Shown: piece after piece, positions 55,971-63,544 of the stretch
How the letters are laid out: the number at the start of each line of letters is the position of its first letter
How positions within the stretch are numbered: the stretch's first letter is position 1
The notes under the pieces: model-generated
The model's database searches: none
Seen by the model: only the letters and a program-made list of their open reading frames with translations
Told to the model about the DNA's origin: nothing
Assembly (NCBI GenBank): GCA_026315105.1
Contig: CM048744.1
Span: forward strand, 838,002,094-838,066,093
Direction of reading: 5' to 3'
Source: Locusta migratoria
Taxonomy: Eukaryota; Arthropoda; Insecta; Orthoptera; Acrididae
DNA length: 64,000 nt
Program-made: the position numbers and the translations under genes

Positions 55971-56697
55971 CTTTTTTTTTATTTATAAAGAGTCCAAGTC
56001 CCTTCTTGTACGGTTTCAGGTAGAGTTCTTTTCCAATAGCGGCTGCTTCCATCATACGGTTGTGTCTTTGCGCCTCCTTGAGCTGTTGTTGAGCGATTTT
56101 CACGTTATTGATCGTTCTGGCAATAGCCGATGCGCCTCCGGCTAGAGATCCCACTGCCGAAAGTCCTGCCAGAGCTGGAATGAGGAACGGGATAATCCCA
56201 CCTGATACGTTTTTCGGTATTGGTAGAACTCTAGGTGTTTTAGCCATCCTCGTCGATTCTTTATTTTTTTTCAGAGCTCGTTTAGCTGCATACAGAGCTG
56301 TTAAAATGCAGTTCTTCTTCTTACTCTTCTTTAGAACGCAGCGTGCCGCATTCATCGCGTGTCGAAAACCCAGACCAATCTTAATTTTGGCTCGCATGGT
56401 CTTATCTACTGCTAATGCTGCAAGACGCTGACCAATGCCTATATCGCTCCTTTTCCTTATGGCTTTTGCTCTATCAGCTAAAATACGATCTGCAGTGTGA
56501 CGGTCTTGATTCGATGCGTATGCGATGTCGTGTTCCATACACGCCTCGTCGAGCAGATTAATACCTTTATCACCCCGTGCTAGTCGTTTTCTAAGCTTTG
56601 TTCCAGGTCCGCAGTAGTTATATCCGGGCATGTGGAGCTCAACTGGTAGTTTATCGAGAACACCACCACCTCCTCTGATGCGTCTTCTGCAGGACAT
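55963..56697 (-). CDS. Polinton minor capsid protein with phospholipase A2-like domain
   Basis: 244 residues. Residues 25-70 show NYCGPGTK (calcium loop) and EACMEHDIAY (catalytic His-Asp), the PLA2 signature also used by parvovirus VP1 to cross endosomal membranes. A basic middle (KKSKKKN; KRALKKNK) is followed at about 165-200 by a glycine-rich hydrophobic segment (GGIIPFLIPALAGLSAVGS) and an amphipathic helix, reminiscent of adenovirus pX/pVI-type minor proteins. It probably helps membrane passage and genome packing. The end NKKKDR is encoded by an A9 run. The frame is intact and the promoter clear. Confidence 0.85.
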   Translation of the reverse strand: MSCRRRIRGGGGVLDKLPVELHMPGYNYCGPGTKLRKRLARGDKGINLLDEACMEHDIAYASNQDRHTADRILADRAKAIRKRSDIGIGQRLAALAVDKTMRAKIKIGLGFRHAMNAARCVLKKSKKKNCILTALYAAKRALKKNKESTRMAKTPRVLPIPKNVSGGIIPFLIPALAGLSAVGSLAGGASAIARTINNVKIAQQQLKEAQRHNRMMEAAAIGKELYLKPYKKGLGLFINKKKDR

Positions 56698-56703
56698 AGT
56701 ATG

Positions 56704-57651
56704 CTACTGATGCAATTGCGCTACTTGCATCTCGTTATATAGCATTTCGTCTGCGTCAATCCAACTGTTTTCCGTATCTGGGAAACCGAGCCATTTAACT
56801 AATACTCTATGTCCACGGCGTTTCACAACTCTCTCTATGAGAAACACGTCTGGTTTAGAACTCTTCTGCAGTTCTTCAGAGTAAAAACAACCTGCAATTT
56901 CTTCCCCCTTGCGGTCCTCTAAAATATAAGTTCTAGGATTCGTTCGCTGCACCTTTGAGACAGTGAATATCTCAGTTGACCAGTTTGGTAGGTAAGATTT
57001 CTCGAAGGTGGTTTTGTGTTTTGAAATACGCACAAAGTCTCCAACTTTAAATTTTTGTCTGCGGTGATCAACCATTTTAATTCTGAAGTAAACGGTGTTT
57101 AGAAGTTCGTTATCACGAACATCGATTGGTCTCATTTTTATCGTGCTGTGTTTGGTTCTGTTGTACTGAGCGATTATTTCAGGAAGAATATCAGTCCATT
57201 TGTATGATCCACGTAGATTAAATAGCTTCCACATTCTTGTTTTTATTGTTCTGTTTAGACGCTCCACAATACTTGCTTTCAAATGGGTGAATGTTGAGTA
57301 ATGGTTTATGTTATACCGAGTCATAACAGACTTGAAATATTTATTGTAAAATTCAGTTCCACGATCTGTTTGAAGATTTTTAGGACACCTGCACGTCCCA
57401 GTCTGCAGCAGTTTTTCAAACACACGTGCAACATCTTTACCAGATTTCGATTTCAGAGGTAGTGCCCATGCAAATTTAGAATATGAATCGATGATCATTA
57501 GGATATATTTGTAGCCTTTATTCACACGAGCATGCTGCTGCATATCCACAAGATCAGCCTGCCACAAGTCATCCAAGCCTTTGATCATCACAGGTCTGCG
57601 AGGGTATGTTTTACGTGCTGGCTTATGGAGTTCGTCAACCACTGTCTCCAT
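56704..57651 (-). CDS. Polinton retrovirus-type integrase with chromodomain
   Basis: 315 residues. rve integrase core: Asp in WQADLVDM, Asp in LQTDRGTEF, Glu in ASIVERLNRT (D,D-35-E pattern), then YNRTKHSTIKMRP. An SH3-like tail (FKVGDFVRISK) and a C-terminal chromodomain (FLIERVVKRRGHRVLVKWLG, SWIDADEM) follow; the chromodomain may direct integration to chromatin. It cuts and joins element ends and should generate 6-bp target duplications. The start is the Met at 57651, 3 bases after the stop of a small upstream ORF (57654-57743). It ends 7 bases before the PLA2-like ATG. Confidence 0.94.
   Translation of the reverse strand: METVVDELHKPARKTYPRRPVMIKGLDDLWQADLVDMQQHARVNKGYKYILMIIDSYSKFAWALPLKSKSGKDVARVFEKLLQTGTCRCPKNLQTDRGTEFYNKYFKSVMTRYNINHYSTFTHLKASIVERLNRTIKTRMWKLFNLRGSYKWTDILPEIIAQYNRTKHSTIKMRPIDVRDNELLNTVYFRIKMVDHRRQKFKVGDFVRISKHKTTFEKSYLPNWSTEIFTVSKVQRTNPRTYILEDRKGEEIAGCFYSEELQKSSKPDVFLIERVVKRRGHRVLVKWLGFPDTENSWIDADEMLYNEMQVAQLHQ
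56706..56741 (-). promoter_or_regulatory. TATA box and TCAGT initiator of the PLA2-like gene
   Basis: Minus strand TATATAA (56735-56741) and TCAGT (56706-56710), 33 bases apart; ATG at 56697. Confidence 0.85.
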
Positions 57652-57653
57652 TC

Positions 57654-57743
57654 TTATTCGATGATACCTCTCTCTCTAAGCTGTGAAATTATTGAAACAA
57701 CCTCATTCGAGTGCGCAGTATTGCCGGCAGCGGCAGATGCCAT
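57654..57743 (-). CDS. Small ORF upstream of the integrase (29 aa)
   Basis: MASAAAGNTAHSNEVVSIIS followed by QLRERGIIE. The same frame is open upstream (RPDDLVDRLRLL) but this lies before the mapped initiator. The pattern 'D.L..RLR.L.A...AGN..H.NE..SI..ELR' recurs, as I recall, upstream of Polinton integrases, so it is a conserved small protein or the relic of an integrase N-terminus. The stop precedes the integrase ATG by two bases, compatible with reinitiation. Confidence 0.45.
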   Translation of the reverse strand: MASAAAGNTAHSNEVVSIISQLRERGIIE

Positions 57744-57762
57744 CAGTAACCGTAAGCGGTCT

Positions 57763-57794
57763 ACTAAATCGTCCGGTCGGCTGTAGTATATATA
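57763..57794 (-). promoter_or_regulatory. TATA box and initiator of the integrase transcript
   Basis: Minus strand TATATATA (57787-57794) and TTAGT (57763-57767), about 29 bases apart. Confidence 0.65.
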
Positions 57795-57894
57795 CTAAGG
57801 AGCCTGACCGCTCACACTTTTATGCTGTATATCAATTCCATCTCCAGTACTACTTTTTTTCTTCTCGTTATCTAGTATGTGCTTTATAACGTTT

Positions 57895-58383
57895 TTATAT
57901 TTCATGGAGGTTACGCTTTTCGGTTTTCCCATCGGCATCCTTATGTAGGTCAGTCAGAAGCACTATTTCCCGATAAGTGTCGAGATCTGTAGATGGGTAG
58001 TTTGATGTTCTCGGGGATTTTAAGAAGATGAGACTCAATAGACCTTGCGTTCTTTGAAACTCTTTATCACCAATTTGTATCGTGTTTTTGGTTAATCTTA
58101 CGGGTTTTGTACCTAGCATATACGGTCTTACTCTGCTGACACCATATGTTTTGTCTATTCTTGATTCGTTGTGACTGTTGAAAAATTCTGTAACACCATT
58201 ATCGCCATCTCCATCGTTATCAGCGCGGTTGTTGATGTCGGCGGAAATTTGTTTGAGAGAATCCGTAACTGGTTTAAAGGTTTCTCGTAGCGTATTATAT
58301 TGTTTCAACTGTCCTAAACGCAACAGTCGTAGCTTCTCGCGAATAGCCTTCCGCGCTTGGATAAGTTTCTGCTTGGTTGACAT
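57895..58383 (-). CDS. Polinton DUF8207-like protein
   Basis: 162 residues. N-terminus MSTKQKLIQARKAIREKLR (long basic helix), then a C-terminal block YGVSRVRPYMLGTKPVRLT and IQIGDKEFQRTQGLLSLIF...YREIVLLTDLH. The 'G...V.L....I.IG...Y..T.GL..L' plus 'Y..I...T..H' pattern is what I know as DUF8207, abundant in insect genomes near Polinton genes; function unknown. The frame is intact. It is transcribed from its own TATA box and initiator. Confidence 0.7.
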   Translation of the reverse strand: MSTKQKLIQARKAIREKLRLLRLGQLKQYNTLRETFKPVTDSLKQISADINNRADNDGDGDNGVTEFFNSHNESRIDKTYGVSRVRPYMLGTKPVRLTKNTIQIGDKEFQRTQGLLSLIFLKSPRTSNYPSTDLDTYREIVLLTDLHKDADGKTEKRNLHEI

Positions 58384-58393
58384 GCTGGCAAAT

Positions 58394-58428
58394 ACTAATC
58401 GGTTTTTGGAGCTGCACTCTGTTTTATA
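58394..58428 (-). promoter_or_regulatory. TATA box and initiator of the DUF8207-like gene
   Basis: Minus strand TATAAAA (58422-58428) and TTAGT (58394-58398), 32 bases apart; ATG at 58383. Confidence 0.8.
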
Positions 58429-58799
58429 TGTACGTCAATCTTCATCCTCTTCCTCTTCTTCGCAGGCTTGTTAACTGTAACAGCCTCAACCTCTTCTTCA
58501 CCATCATCATCTTCTTCTTCTTCTTCAAGGATGTTTAGTTTCCTATCCATATCATCAAGTCTTGCATGTGGTTCATTGTTACGTAACAGGATAAGTCTAT
58601 AATACTGTGTATATTCCTTTCGAACGTCTTTGATTTTTTCACTGAATAACGTATTTATTTTACTGATAGCCCCTTCAATATGTTTGCTCACACTCTCTAC
58701 TAGTTCATCACAAAATGATTCAATTTTGCTGTTTACATACATGTGAATGTTCTGTCTCTGCCCACCACGACCGCCCGACATACGTGCGAATTTATCCAT
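58395..58799 (-). CDS. Polinton coiled-coil protein with acidic stretch and nuclear signal
   Basis: 134 residues, MDKFARMSGGRGGQRQNIHM... A helical region (about 25-90; heptad-like DELVESVSKHIEGAISKINT) is followed by an acidic run (EEEEEDDDGEEEVE) and a basic cluster KPAKKRKRMK that fits a nuclear localisation signal. No enzymatic motif is seen. It ends just upstream of the next gene; its last codons overlap that gene's promoter. Function unknown. Confidence 0.7.
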   Translation of the reverse strand: MDKFARMSGGRGGQRQNIHMYVNSKIESFCDELVESVSKHIEGAISKINTLFSEKIKDVRKEYTQYYRLILLRNNEPHARLDDMDRKLNILEEEEEDDDGEEEVEAVTVNKPAKKRKRMKIDVHIKQSAAPKTD

Positions 58800-58811
58800 G
58801 GTGTTGTGTGG

Positions 58812-58845
58812 AATGATGTAACCACCGTTTCTCAGAGCTATTTAT
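58812..58845 (-). promoter_or_regulatory. TATA box and TCATT initiator of the coiled-coil gene
   Basis: Minus strand ATAAATA (58839-58845) and TCATT (58812-58816), 31 bases apart; the TATA box lies inside the end of the ATPase ORF. Confidence 0.75.
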
Positions 58846-59533
58846 GTAAAAAAGAGTCTTGGAAGTTTCGTCTATACCTACCACCATCCAGTTTTCTGGT
58901 TTTGTCTATAACGAGAAACCCATACTGAGAATGATTCCAGCAATCTGCGCACATTTTTACAAACTCATTGAAAGACATGTCGGTTCCCACATGGGCCTGG
59001 TAAATATGTTTTAAATTCAAATTATCTTGTTTGAATGCTATAATGAGGTTTGCGTTATCCCGCAACAGCTGTTTTGGAATTCGAGAATATGTTTGACTAA
59101 GATAAAAAACATCAACACCCATATGTCTCCCAAAACAGAAATATCGTCGAATTTGGTCCTGGTTTTCCACGGCTACATCGTCAAATATGAAGACAGTGTT
59201 CGGTTTTATGTTCTCTGGAGGCGGGATATCGACGCTCTGATTATACGTGGTGTATGTCACATCATCTAAACCATTTAATATCTTGTGTAGCATCTGGTAT
59301 TTAGGCTGTGAGAGAGTTTTTGAGAAAATGCAGACATGTTCGAAGCGGACTCCATCTATGTGGGTTAGCAGTGTCATGAGAAGATTTGTTTTGCCACAGT
59401 TCGATGGTCCTACAATTATCGCATGTATATTATCTGGAAGGAGCACACCATTCTTCTTCTTACGACTTTCTTTTTCTTCTCCCACAGACCAGTCTTCAAC
59501 AGTAAAATTAGGGTGATGTTTCACCCACCCTGC
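58838..59533 (-). CDS. Polinton genome-packaging ATPase (A32/FtsK-HerA type)
   Basis: The frame opens at 59644, but the Met at 59533 (MAGWVKHHPNFTVEDWSV) follows a TATA box and TCAGT initiator and is the likely start, giving 231 residues. Walker A IIVGPSNCGKTNLL, Walker B TVFIFDDVA, a sensor-like FYLSQTYSRIPKQLL. This is the A32-like packaging ATPase shared by Polintons and nucleocytoplasmic viruses, which pumps DNA into the capsid. The frame is intact to DSFLHK. It ends 39 bases before the start of the coiled-coil gene. Confidence 0.93.
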   Translation of the reverse strand, partial: AGWVKHHPNFTVEDWSVGEEKESRKKKNGVLLPDNIHAIIVGPSNCGKTNLLMTLLTHIDGVRFEHVCIFSKTLSQPKYQMLHKILNGLDDVTYTTYNQSVDIPPPENIKPNTVFIFDDVAVENQDQIRRYFCFGRHMGVDVFYLSQTYSRIPKQLLRDNANLIIAFKQDNLNLKHIYQAHVGTDMSFNEFVKMCADCWNHSQYGFLVIDKTRKLDGGRYRRNFQDSFLHK

Positions 59534-59539
59534 CATGTT

Positions 59540-59579
59540 ACTGACTATGTCACGTACAGGCGTGCAATGGGCATATATA
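59540..59579 (-). promoter_or_regulatory. TATA box and TCAGT initiator of the packaging ATPase
   Basis: Minus strand TATATATG (59572-59579) with TCAGT (59540-59544); 33-37 bases depending on which T is counted. The ATG at 59533 is only about 10 bases after the start point. Confidence 0.7.
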
Positions 59580-59711
59580 CAGAAGAATGTTTGTGCAATG
59601 ACTTTAGATGAGATGGGAGATACTATAAATAATGCTATTAACACAGATTTTTTTTAAATACATTTTTATTCATTCCAATGGCTGAATACAGAATCAACAT
59701 CGAAATAAGGT

Positions 59712-60701
59712 TTACATTCTTTTTTTTTTTTTTTTTTCATCCGCTTGTGGGTTTGCAGTAGCAGTACAGTATTTAGCAAACAATTGTCTTCTATACGCTA
59801 GAAATTCACTTCGTATTAGGTTCACAGCAGGAGGAGCAACAAAGTATTCAGGTATTCCATCGGTAAATTTAGCTTCTAAGGAATTCACACTTATTGGATT
59901 TACTGGTGTTGACTTGGGTACTGATTGAACACACATAGATATACACTGATGAACATCATCCAGATGTAGACTATGACTACCTAGGTAAGTCACAATATCA
60001 TTGTGGAGTGCTTTAACATAGCACGACCACAAGAACAGTCTGTCAGATGCAAGTCGTATTGCATCACACAAATTAATTAAATTTACAACACTGGAATGTC
60101 GTATGTAAGTACAAGATTTACCATCTGAAATCATTAAGGCAGCATCTCCATACATTTCCAATACAGTTACAGTTACACCAAAGGAAACTTCTGGACGCGC
60201 TGGATTATATTCAGAAGTCATTTTCTCACAAATAATAGGCAGTGCTGAGACTAGTTCATCCCATGCATGCTTGTAAAACCGTACTTTAGTGCCCTGTTTA
60301 ATGTTTTCAACTTCAATAGCTACTTCCCATTGCCACTCGTCACTGGGTTCTAAACCAACTGTTATTCGTTTGGAACCACTAGCTGTTAAGTTATACGTGG
60401 AAGCAAAAAGTAGCACTGTCGGAGGAGGATTCACACTTTTTGCCTCGTTGCACGATGAACGCGGCCAATCATCTGTTACATCACATCCTCGCGATGGGTC
60501 GTATGAAGGCGGCCAGTAAGTTGAAGGCTCGTGCTGCGCCTGCGGGCTGCCGTTGCACTCCTGTTTCAACATGTCGGGAACTGGTTGAGTGTCTTCATAG
60601 GCAGCGATCGGAATCTGCCTCAGTAACTCCATATCATCATTCAGCATCGCTGCAGTATCGGGTTCTGTGAAGAAAAAAAAGCATGAATACACACACACAC
60701 A

Positions 60702-60758
<57 letters not shown>

Positions 60759-60857
60759 ACATGAATATAATAATAATAATAACTTACGTTTTTGATTATT
60801 ATTATTCTTCCTCCTAGACTGAGACAGACCAGATTGCTGCTGCTGCTGTCGTTTCAT
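59712..60857 (-). CDS. Spliced right-end Polinton gene, function unknown (340 aa)
   Basis: Exon 1 is 60857-60788 (MKRQQQQQSGLSQSRRKNNN) ending in donor GTAAGT; exon 2 is 60664-59712 after acceptor ttcttcacag. The 123-base intron keeps the frame and consists mostly of a CA microsatellite, so the long unspliced reading (CVCVCV...) is an artefact. The product is acidic and Pro-rich near the N-terminus (PQAQHEPSTYWPPSYDPS), then a globular part with TASGSKRITVGLEPSDEWQW, VRFYKHAWDELVSALPIICE and a basic C-terminus (ADEKKKKKRM). No domain recognised. It mirrors the spliced gene at the left end, so both terminal genes contain introns. Confidence 0.75.
60665..60787 (-). other. Predicted intron with CA microsatellite
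   Basis: Donor GTAAGT, acceptor CAG; 123 bases. (CA)n occupies 60689-60760. Confidence 0.75.
60689..60760. repeat. (CA)n microsatellite
   Basis: About 70 bases of CA repeats with three interruptions. Confidence 0.97.
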
Positions 60858-60869
60858 GATGACGATGTT

Positions 60870-61013
60870 ATCCCTCCAACACTCGACGTCTGAATGATTG
60901 TAGAGAACCGACTGAGCACGAAGGCAGGCTGCTTCGCTCTGATTGGTCGATGGTCACGTGGTGTGCTCTCATTGGTCGGTTGTAGTGGGGAGGGGGTGGT
61001 CGCGGGCTGTGCT
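60870..61013. other. Polinton right subterminal region
   Basis: Contains repeated ATTGG(T/C) and CACGTG(G) boxes ('gattggtcgatggtcacgtgg', 'cattggtcggtt') upstream of the right-end gene. TCAGTC and TCATTC initiator candidates occur on the minus strand near 60892-60916. No TATA box. Confidence 0.55.
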
Positions 61014-61360
61014 CCCAGGTGAACGAGTCTGAACCTGTTATTGTGAAGGGGTGGGGGAAGGGGCTGGTCATGTGCTGTGCTCTCATTGGCCGGTGCTGGT
61101 CACGTGGTAGGGTGGGGGTGGGGGGTGACGTAGATAGTCACGTGATGCCTTGGGGTGAGCTCAGTTCCATGCCAGACGTGGAGGAGTGAACACGTGCAAT
61201 TGCAATAACAATAAACAATTACAATAAATAAATAAACAATTACCCTAAGTACATGTAATTACTCTAGTTACATGTAATTGCAATTATGCAATTACTCTAA
61301 GTACATGTAATTGCAATTATGCAATTACTCTAATTACACATAATTAATTTGATATCAAAT
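61014..61360 (-). repeat. Polinton right terminal inverted repeat
   Basis: Inverted copy of 45033-45377, ending CATAATTAATTTGATATCAA. An additional 'ttgatatcaatttgatta' beyond 61360 resembles the end itself but has no counterpart on the left. Confidence 0.93.
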
Positions 61361-61399
61361 TGATATCAATTTGATTATTTTGGACCCAGAATCCGCATT

Positions 61400-61830
61400 T
61401 GTATCCTACTTACAGCATTAGTAGTGAGCGCCTGGATGCAGTCAGTTCGTTCAAATATCTACGCGTAACACTGCAGCGCGATATGAAGTGGACGAACATG
61501 TGAGGAGAGTTGTATCGCTGACAACCGACTTCGGTTTATTGGGAGAATTTTGGGAAGATGTACTTTATCCGTAAAGGAGACCACATATAAAATGCTTGTA
61601 CTACCACGTCTTGAGTATTTCTCAAGTGTTTGGGACGTGCAACAGATCACTTTAAAGGAAGACATCGAAGCAGTTCAGAGGCAAGCAGCTAGGTTTGTTA
61701 CTGGTAGATTCAACCAATGCATGAGTGTCGCAGAAATGTTCTGTGAACTAAAGTGGGGATCACTGGAGGGACGACGACGGTTCTTTTCGAGAAAGTCTGT
61801 TGAGGAAATTTAGAGTTCCAGAATTTGAAG
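61400..61830 (+). pseudogene. LINE reverse-transcriptase C-terminal fragment (Jockey/CR1-like)
   Basis: Blocks YLRVTLQRDMKW, LVLPRLEYFSSVWD, AVQRQAARFVTGRF and LKWGSLEGRRR in shifted frames are the usual C-terminal region of Jockey/CR1 polymerases. Truncated at both sides. A different family from the LINE to the left of the Polinton. Confidence 0.8.
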
Positions 61831-61939
61831 CTGAGTGTAGTACGATCTTCCTGCCACCTACTTACTTGACACGTAAAGATCACAAAGACAAAATGAAAGA
61901 AATCAGGGCTCATACAGAGGTTATAGACATTCTTTTGGT

Positions 61940-63005
61940 TCGAAATTTAAATGAAAATAACGGCTTAACCATTCATCGTACACGAAAATTAAATAACCTA
62001 ATTTTTAGAGGCGAAAATTCTCTACAACTTTGCTCTCTTATGTTATTTTTTTTTTTTTTTCATATCTGGTATCGTTTCAGAGATATTTGCTAAAATAACG
62101 GCGATTTTGGAACATCTGTCTGTCTGTCAGTAACGTGTTCCCACTTTTTAAGACGAACCGTTCAACCGATCAGCACCAAATTTTACAGACATAATTGTAG
62201 TCCTCCAGAGACCAGAACCTCCCTTTTTCAAATTTTTTCGGCCAAAAAATACGGTAGTAATACCAAAAACAGTCGTTTGTAATATAATTGTAATTGCAAA
62301 CGAACCGTTCATCTGACACGGAAATTGAATAACGTAATTGATAGAGGGGAAAATTCTCTACAACTACGCTCTCTAATGTTTTTCTTCATATCTTGCATCG
62401 TTTCAGAGATATTTTCAAATAAAGCGGTGTTTTGACGATGCCTTTTGGTCTGTAATATGTTCCCACTTTTTATATGGGTGAGTCACCTAACATTACCGCT
62501 GGATATATTTCGTAAACCACATCAAATACTGACGAACCGATTCCACAGACCGAACGTGAGGAGAGGGGCTAGTGTAATTGGTTAATACAAACCATAAAAA
62601 ATGCACGGAAGTATGTTTTTTTAACACAAACCTACGTTTTTTTAAAGTGGAACCCCGTTAGTTTTGTTAGCACATCTAAACATATAAACAAATAAGTAAT
62701 CAGTGGATTTGTTGCATTCAACCGATCGGCAGCAAATTCTACAGACATAATTATTGGCTACCAGAGACCAGAACCTCACTTTTTGAAATATTTCGGACAA
62801 GAAATACGTTAGTAATAGAAAAAATCCGTTTGTAATGTAATTTCAATTGCAAATAAACCGTTCATCTGAATAAAATTGAATTAACGAATTTGTAGAGGAG
62901 AAAATTCCTTACAACTTTGTTCCCTTTTTTTTCATATCTCGTATCATTTGAGAGATATTTGCAAAAATAACGGAGTTTTGACACCCTCCATTGAATTAAC
63001 GGAAA
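61940..63005 (+). repeat. Three degenerate copies of a long tandem unit
   Basis: The block 'aacc(a/g)ttcatc...aaattgaataac...tagaggggaaaattc(t/c)(c/t)tacaact..gctctct' recurs at about 61967, 62303 and 62860. Each is followed by 'catatct(g/t)g(t/c)atc(g/a)tttcagagatatttgc', and between units comes 'accagaacctc(c/a)ctttttcaaa'. First spacing is 336 bp; the third is delayed by an insert around 62480-62690. No coding. Confidence 0.8.
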
Positions 63006-63540
63006 CCAGTCGTTGGCAGATGTCACGTGACATTCCTCGCCCAGAACTCTCTGTGGCATACGCCATCTTGTGTTTCGTATTTGAAGATTTTCTTATTGTA
63101 ACTTATACGTTGTCATTTCAAAGCAATGGCGCAGTGAAGAATTAACAAAACACGTCGTTCCTCGTACGATAAATGATAATCTAGTGTGTACAAATGCCAT
63201 ATTAGCATCAGTCAACAACGGCCATCAGTAGTATGAGATTAAGAACATCTTTCTTACCTGTTAGCCATAGCGTAGCTGAGCTAAGATCACAACGAACAAT
63301 AACAAACAAACAAGATAGCGTCTGCAAAGAACAGACCTACCAAACGAGCAAAAAAAAAAAAAAAAAAGAGAAAAAAACCAATATATATACTGTAGTGGGC
63401 AATGCGTTTGACTACGCTGAATGTCAGTGGTTCAGAACCCGCCACTAGCTAATTTTATTTTTCCTTAAAGGGTTCCAGACACTCTTATTAATTAATTTTT
63501 TTATTATTTAGATTATTATTTTGGTCCAAAATGTTTGCAG
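63006..63540. other. No gene; includes a short tRNA-like block
   Basis: 63392-63446 has A-box-like TGGGCAATGCG and B-box-like GGTTCAGAACC between complementary TAGTGG / CCACTA ends, but is too short (about 55 bases) for a tRNA. The rest is A- and T-rich. Confidence 0.4.
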
Positions 63541-63544
63541 AAAC

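Larger units (their letters stand above)
45033..61360. mobile_element. Polinton/Maverick (adintovirus-like) element, about 16.3 kb, nearly complete
   Basis: Terminal inverted repeats of about 345 bp (45033-45377 and 61014-61360) enclose the standard Polinton set: protein-primed family B DNA polymerase, retrovirus-type integrase, adenain-like protease, packaging ATPase, major and minor capsid proteins, plus several accessory genes. The layout is two converging gene blocks meeting near 52.98 kb. The breaks seen are a frame change in the polymerase (possibly programmed) and a frame break in the penton gene. Polintons are self-synthesising transposons that also look like integrated virus genomes; whether this copy makes particles cannot be told. 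A 6-bp target duplication could not be identified. Confidence 0.96.

Noticed and set aside
57654..57784. Stop-codon readthrough joining the small ORF to the integrase
   Set aside because: The two ORFs are in different frames, so readthrough alone cannot join them.
59027..59516. Plus-strand ORFs opposite the packaging ATPase
   Set aside because: Shadows of a strongly supported minus-strand gene.
62948..63145. Short ORF across the end of the tandem repeat
   Set aside because: Frame includes non-coding repeat sequence and shows no motif.
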